Of a stretch of 29,702 nucleotides of DNA, positions 6,929-16,900 are shown in pieces; positions within the stretch are counted from its first letter, which is position 1; every line of letters starts with the position of its first letter. The position numbers and the translations under genes were made by a program. Source of the DNA: Clostridium sp. CAG:413. GTDB lineage: Bacteria > Bacillota > Clostridia > Oscillospirales > Acutalibacteraceae. The stretch spans positions 37,219-66,920 of the forward strand of contig FR888204.1 in the NCBI GenBank assembly GCA_000431775.1. Direction: 5' to 3'. The notes under the pieces were generated by a model. That model made no database searches and had not been told where the DNA came from. It was given only the letters and a program-made list of their open reading frames with translations.

Positions 6929-9220
6929 ATGAAACAGGTCTTATGTGCCAGATGCAAAAAGCGCCCCGCAATGTTTTTCGTCACCAAGGTGGAGGGCGAT
7001 AAAACCACGCAGGAGGGTCTTTGCATCAAGTGCGCGCTTGAAATGAATATCGGCCCCGTCAAGCAGATAATGCAGAGCATGGGGATATCCGAGGATGAGC
7101 TGGACGATGTCAGCGAGCAGTTCGAGGCAATGTTCGGCGAGGACGGAGGCTTTGAGCCGGGCGGAGCGGGCACAATGCCGTTCCTCCAGAATTTCGCCGC
7201 AATGAACGGCGACAACTCCGCCCCCCAGACTTCGGAGGAGGAAGCCGCACCCGAAAAGAAGAAAAGGTGGGGCAAAAAGAATAAGGGCGAGGGCGAGCGT
7301 AAGCGCAAGTTCCTCGACCAATACTGTACCGACCTCACTGCCAAGGCGAGAGCGGGCAGGATAGACAGGATAATCGGCAGGGATAACGAGATCTATCGTG
7401 CGATACAGATCCTTTGCAGGCGCACAAAAAACAACCCGTGCCTTATCGGTGAGCCGGGCGTCGGCAAGACTGCCATTGCCGAGGGGCTTGCCCTGCGTAT
7501 AGCCGCGGGCGATGTGCCGGCGAAGCTGAAGGATAAGGAGATACACCTGCTTGACCTCACCGCTCTTGTGGCGGGCACTCAGTTCAGAGGTCAGTTCGAG
7601 AGCAGGATCAAAGGCCTTATCGACGAGGTCAAGAGCGAGGGCAATATCATCCTCTTCATCGACGAGGTGCATTCCCTTGTCGGCACGGGTGACGCTGAGG
7701 GCTCGATGAACGCCGCAAATATCCTCAAGCCCTCACTTTCAAGAGGCGAGATACAGATAATCGGCGCCACGACCTTCACCGAGTACAGGAAGTATATCGA
7801 GAAGGACGCCGCGCTGGAGCGCAGGCTCCAGCCCATCAGGGTCGAGGAGCCGTCGATAGCTCAGACGGTCGAGATGCTCAAGGGCGTCAAGGATTATTAT
7901 GAGGATTTCCACCGCGTAACCGTCAGCGACTCGCTGATAGAGCGCGCCGTTGTGCTCTCGGAGAGATATATCAATGACAGGTTCCTGCCCGATAAGGCGA
8001 TAGACCTGCTCGACGAGGCGTGCACCTGCGCCAATCTGAGAAATAAGAATATAAGCAACTATGAGACTGCCCTTGACGAGCTTTCACAGCTTGAGGAGCA
8101 TGAGTCGGAGCTTATGGAGGTCGACTCCCCGAGCGAATCCGATTACGAGGAGATAGCCAAGATAAAGGCGGAGATACTCAAGAAGCAGCAGGACGTTAAG
8201 GAGCTTGAGACCCTTGCCGCCGACAACCGCGTCACCGAGGACGACCTCGGCAGAGTTATCCAGCTCTGGACGGGCATACCCGCGAGCAAGGTCATCGAGA
8301 GCGACCTTCGCCGCCTTGCAAGCCTTGAGGATAACCTTAAAGCGAAGCTCATCGGTCAGGACGAAGCCATAGAGCTTGTCTGCGCCGCAATACGCAGGGG
8401 CAGGGTGCAGATAAATCCCCGCCGCCGCCCCGCTTCATTCATATTCGTCGGCCCCACGGGCGTCGGCAAAACGGAGCTTGTAAAGCTGCTTGCAAACGAG
8501 CTGTTTGAGACGCCGGAGACCTTGATACGCCTTGATATGAGCGAATTCATGGAGAAACACTCCGTCTCAAGGATCATCGGCTCGCCACCGGGCTATGTCG
8601 GCTATGACGAGGCGGGTCAGCTCACCGAGAAGGTGCGCCGCAAGCCCTATTCCGTCGTTCTCTTTGACGAGATAGAGAAGGCTCACCCCGACGTGATGAA
8701 TATCCTGCTCCAGATCCTCGACGAGGGCAAGATCACCGACGCTCAGGGCAGAAACGTCAGCTTTGAGAATACCGTTATCATCATGACCTCAAATGCGGGC
8801 AGCAACCGCAGCGCAGGGGCGCTCGGCTTCGCCAAGAGCAAGAACGAGGCTTCAAAAGAGAAGGCGCTCAAGGCGCTCTCCGAATTCCTCAGGCCCGAAT
8901 TCATCGGCAGAGTGGACGAGGTCGTCGTGTTCAACGACCTGACGCAGCATGATTACGAGCGCATCGCCGCCCTCATGCTCGGCGAGCTTGTTTCGCCGCT
9001 TGCCGACAAGGGTATCGCTCTTGCGTGGGACGATAAGGCGACCGAGGCCATTGCACGCCTGTCCGTGGACGGCACGAGGGGCGCAAGAGACCTCAGAAAC
9101 GTCATTCGCCGCAACGTGGAGGACGTCATAACCACAAGGATAGTGAACGGTGCGGATAAGCCGTTCAAGGCGGTCAATATCACCACCGACGGCGACAAGG
9201 TCATCTGTAATTTTGAATAA
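6929..9220 (+). CDS. clpE: ClpE-like AAA+ unfoldase (Clp protease ATP-binding subunit) with zinc-ribbon N-terminus
   Basis: This 763-aa Hsp100 protein unfolds substrates for degradation by ClpP. The N-terminus has a CxxC...CxxC zinc ribbon (C6, C9, C32, C35) as in ClpE and McsA, in place of the double Clp-N repeat of ClpC. A poorly conserved acidic and then basic linker (about 40-125) follows. The first AAA+ module has Walker A GEPGVGKT (about 174-181) and Walker B IILFIDE (about 240). A short coiled M-domain-like segment is near 385-430. The second module has GPTGVGKT (508-515) and VVLFDEIEKAHPDV (near 577). A GALGF loop near 630-634 fits a ClpP-docking loop. Both ATPase sites look intact. 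The call as ClpE rather than ClpC rests on the N-terminus. A terminator follows directly, so it ends the housekeeping operon. No CtsR-type operator is visible. Confidence 0.88.
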   Translation: MKQVLCARCKKRPAMFFVTKVEGDKTTQEGLCIKCALEMNIGPVKQIMQSMGISEDELDDVSEQFEAMFGEDGGFEPGGAGTMPFLQNFAAMNGDNSAPQTSEEEAAPEKKKRWGKKNKGEGERKRKFLDQYCTDLTAKARAGRIDRIIGRDNEIYRAIQILCRRTKNNPCLIGEPGVGKTAIAEGLALRIAAGDVPAKLKDKEIHLLDLTALVAGTQFRGQFESRIKGLIDEVKSEGNIILFIDEVHSLVGTGDAEGSMNAANILKPSLSRGEIQIIGATTFTEYRKYIEKDAALERRLQPIRVEEPSIAQTVEMLKGVKDYYEDFHRVTVSDSLIERAVVLSERYINDRFLPDKAIDLLDEACTCANLRNKNISNYETALDELSQLEEHESELMEVDSPSESDYEEIAKIKAEILKKQQDVKELETLAADNRVTEDDLGRVIQLWTGIPASKVIESDLRRLASLEDNLKAKLIGQDEAIELVCAAIRRGRVQINPRRRPASFIFVGPTGVGKTELVKLLANELFETPETLIRLDMSEFMEKHSVSRIIGSPPGYVGYDEAGQLTEKVRRKPYSVVLFDEIEKAHPDVMNILLQILDEGKITDAQGRNVSFENTVIIMTSNAGSNRSAGALGFAKSKNEASKEKALKALSEFLRPEFIGRVDEVVVFNDLTQHDYERIAALMLGELVSPLADKGIALAWDDKATEAIARLSVDGTRGARDLRNVIRRNVEDVITTRIVNGADKPFKAVNITTDGDKVICNFE

Positions 9221-9235
9221 TTGAAAAGTTTCCCG

Positions 9236-9272
9236 GCGGAGTGAGCGGCTTTGATCGTTCACTCCGCTTTTT
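9236..9272 (+). terminator. Rho-independent terminator after clpE
   Basis: A 12-bp stem, GCGGAGTGAGCG pairing with CGTTCACTCCGC with one G-U pair, surrounds an 8-nt loop. It is followed immediately by five T residues (9268-9272). It separates the housekeeping operon from spoVAC. Confidence 0.9.
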
Positions 9273-9275
9273 GCT

Positions 9276-9304
9276 GCATAAATCCGTCGCCGCAGGAAAG
9301 AATA
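9276..9304 (+). promoter_or_regulatory. Candidate forespore (sigma-F/sigma-G-type) promoter for spoVAC
   Basis: GCATA (9276-9280) matches the forespore -35 consensus GYATA. GGAAAGAATA (9295-9304) matches the sigma-F -10 pattern GGNNANANTW. The 14-nt spacer is at the short end of the expected range. The site lies between the upstream terminator and the spoVAC ribosome site. Sigma-F and sigma-G recognise overlapping sequences, so which one reads it is not decided here. No sigma-A-like promoter is visible in this gap. Confidence 0.5.
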
Positions 9305-9337
9305 GTCATGTGAATAAACGGAGAAAGGGGAAATTCA

Positions 9338-9778
9338 ATGGATATCACGGGCGGAGAATATGAAAAAATGACCAAAAAGGCGTCGCCGCCGAGCAAAAAG
9401 GTCAGGAACGGCTGCTTCGCATTTCTTATAGGCGGGCTTATCTGCGCCATCGGCGAGGGGCTGTCCATGCTCTATGAGAAGCTCGGGCTGGGCGCTGACG
9501 ATGTGAAGCTCCTTGTGCCGGTGACGCTCATCGTTGCCGCCGCCGTGCTGACCCCCATAGGCGTTTTTGATAAGATCGCCTCCTATGCGGGTGCAGGTAC
9601 GATAGTGCCCATCACGGGCTTTGCAAATTCGATAGTGTCGCCCGCAATGGAATTCAGAAGCGAGGGCAGAATTCTTGGCACGGGCGCCCAGATGTTCCGC
9701 ATTGCAGGCCCTGTGCTTGCCTACGGCTCTGCGGCCGCGGTCATATACGGATTGCTCTATTATTTTTTTATGAGGTGA
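9338..9778 (+). CDS. spoVAC: Stage V sporulation protein AC
   Basis: This 146-aa integral membrane protein is part of the SpoVA channel, which loads dipicolinic acid into the developing spore and releases it at germination. After a basic start come several membrane segments. Conserved stretches are FLIGGLICAIGE, LTPIGVFDKIASYAGAGTIV and PITGFANSIVSPAMEFRSEG, then GTGAQMFRIAGPVL, all hallmark SpoVAC features. In Bacillus, SpoVAC has been described as a mechanosensitive-channel-like component. AAAGGGG 7 nt upstream supports the ATG at 9338; another in-frame ATG lies 30 nt downstream (9368). The stop is 4 nt before the spoVAD ATG. A candidate forespore promoter precedes it. Confidence 0.95.
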   Translation: MDITGGEYEKMTKKASPPSKKVRNGCFAFLIGGLICAIGEGLSMLYEKLGLGADDVKLLVPVTLIVAAAVLTPIGVFDKIASYAGAGTIVPITGFANSIVSPAMEFRSEGRILGTGAQMFRIAGPVLAYGSAAAVIYGLLYYFFMR

Positions 9779-9782
9779 GTTT

Positions 9783-10799
9783 ATGCCTGTAAAGCAGGGT
9801 AAATATACGCTGTCGCTGCCCTCAGCGCCGTCGGTCGTGGGCTATGCGGCGGTGGTCGGCAAAAAGGAGGGCGAGGGTCCTCTCGGCGCGGGCTTCGACT
9901 ATGTCTATGACGATGCCGCGGCGGGTCAGAAATCATGGGAAAAGGCCGAGAGCACAATGCACGGCGACGCAGTCAACAGGGCGCTGACCAAGGCAGGCGT
10001 CACCGCCGACGAGGTGGACGTTGCCTTTGCGGGCGACCTGCTCGACCAATGCATCGGCTCGTCCTTTGCGCTCAGGGACAGCGGAATGCCGTTCGTCGGG
10101 CTTTACGGCGCCTGCTCCACAATGGCGCTTTCGCTTGCGGCGGCTGCGGTCTGCGTGGACGCGAGGATAGCGGATATCGCCGTTGCCTCCACCTCGTCGC
10201 ATTTTTGCTCCGCCGAGAAGCAGTTCAGAATGCCGCTTGAATACGGCGGTCAGCGCACCCCGACGGCGCAGTGGACGGCCACCGCCGCGGGAGCCGCCGT
10301 CATTTCGAGAGCCGATTCCAAGGCGAAGATAGACAAGGTGATAATCGGCAGGATATGCGATTACGGGGTCAAGGACGCCAACAATATGGGTGCTGCAATG
10401 GCTCCCGCCGCCGCCGCGACGATAGCGGATTTCCTGAACGACACGGCGACGAAGCCCGAGGATTATGACATGATACTCACGGGCGACCTCGGAGCGATAG
10501 GCTCGGAGCTGCTCTGCGAATTGATGATAAAGCAGTCAAATATTGATATCGGTGCCGTTCATGCGGACTGCGGGCTGATGATATACGACCCGCGCAGACA
10601 AAAGGATACCGAGGCGGGCGCTTCGGGCTGCGGCTGCAGCGCCTCGGTGGTCTGCAGCGAGATTTTGAATAAGATTTCGGGCGGAGAGCTTAAACGAGTG
10701 CTCTTTGTGGGCACGGGGGCGCTCATGTCAAGCGTTTCGTCGCTTCAGAGCGAGTCGATACCGTCCATAGCGCACGGAGTTTTGCTCCGCGGCGAATAA
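9783..10799 (+). CDS. spoVAD: Stage V sporulation protein AD
   Basis: This 338-aa thiolase-fold protein binds dipicolinic acid as part of the SpoVA complex at the inner spore membrane. Conserved family segments include AGDLLDQ (83-89), GLYGACSTMALSLAAAA (with C111 at the old thiolase active-site position), ASTSSHFCSAEKQFRMPLEYG and QRTPTAQWTATAAGAA. The length is normal (about 335-340). It is 4 nt downstream of spoVAC. In most spore formers spoVAE (about 115-120 aa, multi-pass) follows; here the next ORF is an unrelated 47-codon gene. No terminator is present after the stop, so transcription probably continues. Confidence 0.96.
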   Translation: MPVKQGKYTLSLPSAPSVVGYAAVVGKKEGEGPLGAGFDYVYDDAAAGQKSWEKAESTMHGDAVNRALTKAGVTADEVDVAFAGDLLDQCIGSSFALRDSGMPFVGLYGACSTMALSLAAAAVCVDARIADIAVASTSSHFCSAEKQFRMPLEYGGQRTPTAQWTATAAGAAVISRADSKAKIDKVIIGRICDYGVKDANNMGAAMAPAAAATIADFLNDTATKPEDYDMILTGDLGAIGSELLCELMIKQSNIDIGAVHADCGLMIYDPRRQKDTEAGASGCGCSASVVCSEILNKISGGELKRVLFVGTGALMSSVSSLQSESIPSIAHGVLLRGE

Positions 10800-10811
10800 G
10801 GGGGACTTCTC

Positions 10812-10955
10812 ATGGATGAGATATACAGAATTATAAAGACCGTAAGGCTGACCGCTTCGGCGTGTAAAATGCTTGATATTCTCAAGAAGCTGTCGGCACT
10901 CGCCGCAGGGGCGCTCTGCCTTATATTTGCTGTGCGGCTGTGGGTCAGGAGATGA
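10812..10955 (+). CDS. Small single-helix membrane protein between spoVAD and glucan synthase
   Basis: This is a 47-codon ORF (ATG 10812, TGA 10953-10955) with an A-GGGGGA ribosome site about 7 nt upstream. Its sequence has an amphipathic, positively charged N-terminal half (MDEIYRIIKTVRLTASACK), then a hydrophobic helix, LSALAAGALCLIFAVRLW, and ends in arginines. I do not recognise a family. It is tightly placed: 12 nt after spoVAD and 5 nt before the proposed ATG of the next gene. Good ribosome site, tight spacing and a membrane-protein-like composition argue that it is real. It occupies the position where spoVAE normally lies but is far too short to be spoVAE. A role tethering or assisting the following membrane enzyme is only a guess. 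Confidence 0.6.
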   Translation: MDEIYRIIKTVRLTASACKMLDILKKLSALAAGALCLIFAVRLWVRR

Positions 10956-10960
10956 AAGGT

Positions 10961-13900
10961 ATGGCGAAAAGGTGCAGGCTTGCCGCCGAAATGAGGGGCG
11001 CCGCCGTGACCTTCAGGCGCAGCGCCGAGGGCAAGCGCGAGCATTCCTCCGAGTGGCTGGCGGATAATTTCTATATTCTTGAGCGCACAGCGAAGCAGTC
11101 GGCTGCCGACTGCCGCAGCGTTCTGAAAACAAAGATCGGCTCGGAGCTCCTTCCGAGCCTTTTTTTAACCTGCCGCGAAATATGCGGCGGCGGGGTCTTG
11201 CCCGATGAGGAGGAGATGATCAAGGCGTTCCCGCGCAGTTTGGGCGGCTTTGAGGCGGAGCTGCTGCCGATCGCGCTGACGGCGGCGCTGATATCCTATG
11301 CCTGCGAGGGCGTGACGGGCGATAATCAAAAGCTGCTTGGCAATTCAGTGACGTCGCTGAGGAGGCTCGGTGAGATGGACTTTGAAAAGATATCCGCAAC
11401 TTTACTGCGTTCCGAGCCTGCGTTAGCGGCAGATCCGTCGGGAATATACCCTGTGTTGGACGAGCGCTCAAAGGCATTCTATCGCAGGGTGGTCGCTTCG
11501 GCGGCAAGGAGAAGCGGCAAGAGCGAGGAGCAGGCCGCAGAGGAGCTTATCGGCAGGCTGAATTCGCCCAAAAGCCACCCGAAACGCCTTGCTTCAAGGG
11601 GCAGGTTTTTCCTTATAATGGAGGCGGTCATGCCTCTTGCAGCCGCATTTGCGGCGGGTATGCTGATGCGTAATATAACGCTCGGACTGCTGCTGTGGCT
11701 GCCGCTTTGGGAGATAATGCGCCGCAGCATTGAAAAAATATCGTTGAAGGGCGTAGCACCCGGCAGACTGCTCAGGCTGAAGCCCGATGACCCGAGAGTG
11801 CTCGACACTCATGCATTGATAACCGTTTCCACCCTTTTGCCGCCGCCCGAGAAGATAGGCGAGCTTGAAAAGCACCTTGAGCAGCTCTATCTCGGCAACT
11901 GCGCCAGCAACATCAAGATCTGCTGTCTTGCCGATCATCACGGCGCACCGAGACCGAGCATGCCCGAGGATAAGGCGGCGTTGAAAGCGGCGATAAAGGC
12001 ATTTGACAGGCTGAATTCCAAATACGGCGGCGGGTTCATTCTCGCCGTCAGGCGGCGCACCTATTCCAAAACTCAGAATGAATTTACGGGCAAGGAGCGT
12101 AAAAGAGGGGCGATAACCGACCTTGTTGCGGCTATAAAGGGCGACGGCAGGGCGTTTGTCTGCCTGCACGGCGACAGGACTTCTTTGCATAAGGTCAAAT
12201 ATTTGATTGCCCTTGACAGCGACACCCGTCTCGCCTTTGACGGCGCAAGAGTGCTCATTTCGGCGGCGGAGCACCCCGCAAACCGCCCCGTCATTGACGG
12301 CGGCAGGGTGGTGAGGGGCTACGGCATAATCGCCCCCGCCGCTGAGAACAGGCTCGACGGCGGCAGCAGCGCCTTTGCCCGCGTTATGACGGGTCAGAGC
12401 GGATTCTCGTCCTATGACTCCGCCAGAAGCGAGAGATATCAGGATCTTTTCGGCGAGGGAATATTCTGCGGCAAGGGTCTGATATCCGTCGAGGCCTATC
12501 ACGCTCTGATCCCGGATGTGTTCCCCGAGGAGACCGTGTTGAGCCATGACATTCTGGAGGGCTGCCTGCTCCGAACGGCGTTCATGCCCGAGGTGCAGAT
12601 AACCGACGCCTTCCCGCAGAGCGTCGGCTCATATTTTGCGCGGGAGCACCGCTGGATAAGAGGAGATTGGCAAAATCTCGGCTTCATCTTTGGTCGGAAT
12701 TCTCTTTCGGCGCTGTCGAGATATAAGCTGTTTGATAATCTGCGCCGCAGCGTTACCCCCGTCGTCTGCCTTGCACTGATCCTCGCAAGCGTTGTGATTC
12801 AGGGCGATGCGGGCGTGACGGTGGCGGTGATATCGCTGCTTGCCCTTGCGGCGGGGGATATATATGCGGGCTTGAGTGCGCTGATAAGCGGCGGCCTCCC
12901 GTCGATGTCACGCCTGTTTTTCTCGCGCTCGCTTCCCGAAGCGCTCGGCGGGCTGTCAAGGGCTTTTATTGACTTTGCTCTCAGTGCAAAGCGGGCGTAT
13001 ACCGCCCTGAATGCGATAGTCAAGGCCGTCTGGCGGCGCTTCGTCAGCGGCAAAAATATGCTTGAATGGGTCACGGCGTCGAATTCCGAGCGGGCGGGGA
13101 GCACGGTGGGGCTGCTGATATCCTGTATCCCGTCGGCGGCAGCGTCGGCGGTGATGCTCATCGCGGGGCTGCCGATACACCGTCTTTACGGGCTTATACT
13201 GCTTGCGGATATCCCGCTGACCCTCTTTGCAGGAAGGCGGCCGAGCCGCAGTGAAAAGCAGCTCTCGCCCGAGCAGCGTGAGCGGCTTTTGGATCACTGT
13301 GCGGCTATGTGGGGCTTCTTTGACGAGCAGTGCGGGCGTGAGAATAACTTCCTGCCGCCCGATAACATTCAATTTGCCCCCGTGAGGGCGACGGCGCGCC
13401 GCACTTCGCCGACAAATATAGGTCTTATGCTGCTGTCGTTTCTCGCCGCAAGGGATCTCGGCTTTATCACCTCTGCTGAGCTGCATATGCGGCTGAATCT
13501 CAGCCTCGGCACAGTCGAGAAGCTCGAAAAATACCACGGCAATCTTCTGAATTGGTATAATACCGTGACTTTGGAGCCGCTCGAGCCTCGTTTCGTCTCA
13601 TTTGTCGACAGCGGCAACTTCCTCTGCTGCCTTGTGGCTCTCAGACAGGGGCTGCGTGAATATGCGGGCGAATGCCCGAGTCTCGGTGGGCTGATATCCC
13701 GCATGGAGCGGCTTGAGAATGCGACCGAGCTGCAAATATTCCGCAACGAGCGCAAGAAGCTCTTCGCCGTCGGCGTTGACCCCGCAACGGGCGAGAGGAG
13801 CGGCAGCTGCTACGATTTCTTTATGACCGAGGCTCGCACGGCGGTCTATTATGCCGTCGCTCGGCGAATAGTGCCGCCCGAATATTGGGGCAGCATGAGC

Positions 13901-16900
13901 CGCCTGCTTGTGTCGAGCGGACGATATGCGGGCGCGGTCTCCTGGACGGGCACGATGTTTGAGTATTTTATGCCCGATATCTTTTTGCCCTCGCCGCCCG
14001 GCAGCCTCAGCTACGAATCGCTGCATTTCTGTCTTTATTGCCAGCGAAAAAGAGCGGGCAGGCGGCCGTTCGGCGTCTCGGAGAGCGGGTTTTACGCCTT
14101 TGACGGCGACTTGAATTATCAATATAAGGCTCACGGCGTTCAGCGGCTTGGGTTGAGGCGCGGGCTTGACAACGAGTATGTCGTGTCGCCGTATTCGTCG
14201 TTCCTCGTTCTATCCGCAGCGCCGAAAGCCGCCATGGCAAACCTCAAAAGGCTTGAGAATATGGGCCTCGGCGGCAAATACGGCCTTTGCGAGGCGGCGG
14301 ATTTCACTCCCTCAAGGTGCGGCGGTGCAGGATTTGCGGCGGTAAGGTCATATATGGCGCACCATGTGGGGATGAGCCTGCTTGCGGCGGATAATCTGCT
14401 CACGGGGCAAAAAATGCAGCGGCGTTTTATGTCCGACGGCTTTATGAGCGGCGCTTCGGGGCTGCTCGAGGAGAAGATACCCGCCGATGTCAGGGCATTC
14501 AAGGATATCCGCAGCGCCGAGGTGTCGAAACCAAGGGAGCGTGTAAGGGAGAGAAGCGTTATTTCGCCTTGCCCCGATCCGACCCGCCCGAGGACGGCGC
14601 TATATACCAACGGCAGGCTGACCTGCTGTATCAGCGATATCGGCACGAGTCTCGGCACATTTGACGGATATGACGTTAACGCAGCCGACGGCGACCCGAT
14701 TGGGCGGCCACAGGGCGTTTTTGCCGTGTTTACAGGTGACGACGGGCGAAGAATGCCTTTTATAAGGGCGATCGACACCGACGGAGCGGCCAAATTTTCG
14801 TGCGAATTTGTCGGTGACAGGGCAATCCATACCGCAGCCGTCAAGGGTATGAGGCTGACGATGCAAAGCGGAGTGATGAGCGGACGTAACTGCGAGGTGC
14901 GGCGCTTTACCGTTGAGAATCAAAGCAGGCGCGAGCAGCTCAGCGGCAGGCTTACTGTGTATTTTGAGCCTTGTCTTGACAAAAAAGAGCGCTTTGCGGC
15001 GCATCCGATGTATTCAAAGCTGTTTTTGGTCGACGAATTTGACCGAGAGAACGGTTGCGCGGTTTTCGGCAGGCGTGACGGCTCTGCCTGTGCAGCTGCG
15101 GCGGGGTTTATCGAGGACGGCTTTGCCTTTGAAGGAGCACGCGAAAGGGTGCTGTCAACACCAAGAGGAGTATTTTCACTCGGCGAAAGGGACGTATTTG
15201 CATTCGGAAGGGGCAATCCAGACGCTTGCTGCGCTTTTGAGCGGCATATTGAGCTTGCGGCGGGCGGCAAAGGGGAGTTTACGCTCCTGATAGCCGTAGA
15301 TGAAACAGCCGAGCAGGCGGTCGGCACTTTTGCTGCGGCAAAATCAATGAGCGGGAGCAAGAGGTTATCCAAATCGCTGCTTCTCGGTGACAGAGCCGCT
15401 GAGGCTGTGCTCGGAGAAATGCTGCCCGCGGTGCTCTATCCGTGCCTGTTTCGCAAGGGGACGGTTATCGGCGACGCTGCGGAGTTCACTCGTGAGGATA
15501 TATGGAGCTTCGGTATATCCGGCGACTTGCCAATCCTACTCATGAATTTTGCCGATGACGCAGATCAAGCGGCACTGCGGCCGTATATAGTTGCCAACCG
15601 ATTACTCAGAAGCTGTGGTCTGCGCTCCGATCTGGTGATTGCATATAGCGGCACGGGTGAGTACGGCGCTTCACCCGCCGCAAAGCTGAGAAGCCTCGCC
15701 GCCGAGGAGGGCTGCGAGCTGATGATCGGCATAAAAGGCGGCATTCATCTCGTTGATATTGCCCGTCACAGCTACCGACAGAGGCTCGCCCTCGAGCATA
15801 TGAGCATTTGCGTTCCGCACGGTGCCGAAAACACCGAAAAAGAGCCGCAAAAGCCGTTTAAACCTCTGCCATTGCATCGCATTACCGATAAAAAGAATTC
15901 AGAAATATCAATTAGAGATGTAAAGCGGTATAGCTTTACAGATAGTGAAATAACCATAGAAAAAGAACCTGCAACCGTTGATATACCTTGGAATATTGTC
16001 TTAGCAAACAAAAGCTGCGGAACAATGCCGTCTGACAAGTCTTTAGGCTTTACATGGGCGTTAAATTCGAGAGAGAACAAATTGACCCCTTGGTACAATG
16101 ATACCCTCTCCGACAACTGCGGCGAAATGCTGATAATGAAATATGAGGGCGCTTTATACGACATTGCAGCCCTCGGCACGGTGACATTTACTCCCAATAA
16201 AGCGGTTTGGCGGGTCACTGTCGGCGGCGTAGATATTGAAGCCGTCGTTGAGACAGCTGACAGAGGCTGCGCGAAGCGCTGTTCGGTCGAGGCTGTCAAT
16301 CGCTCAGGTTCGATTCGCAGTTTTGACCTGTTTTATTATGTTTTACCTGTTCTCGGTGTCGGTTTGAATTCGCCGAGCGTGTTTTTTGCGCGACGAACCG
16401 ATCACGGTGCGCTGCTTCGCAATGCGCTTGCCGAATTTCCGGGCTCAATGTATCTTCAATGTTCCGCCGTGCCCGAATATGTCACCTTCTCACGCCGAGA
16501 TTTTTTTGAGGGTAAGCTCAATTCAAACGAAAATGTGCCCGCAGACTGCTGCGCTGCCGTCGGAAAGAGATTCTCCCTCGCCGCAGGAGGCAGAATAAAG
16601 CTTGATTTTACGCTTTCATGGGGTGCAAATGCCGATTCGGCGCTGAAATTGCCCGAGATCGCCTGTTTCACAAACGGATACAGACCTCCGAGGCTGCACA
16701 GCGGCTATAAAAAATTTGATTTATTTGCAAATTCGTTCCTTTATTCGCAGATCAAGGTCTGCCGATTTTTTGGGCGTACGGGCTTTTATCAATGCTCCGG
16801 CGCTTACGGTTTCCGCGATCAGCTTCAGGATTGCCTCGCGTTCCTCAAAACCGAGCCGCAGCTTGCCCGCACTCACTTGCTGCGCTGCGCCGCCGTGCAA

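Noticed and set aside
9933..10468. Overlapping frames on both strands across spoVAD
   Set aside because: They have arginine-rich, motif-free translations and lie wholly within an intact, recognised spoVAD.
11594..12547. A 317-codon minus-strand frame opposite the GT84 domain
   Set aside because: It is a shadow of the well-supported + strand gene; GC-rich codon bias keeps the opposite frame open.
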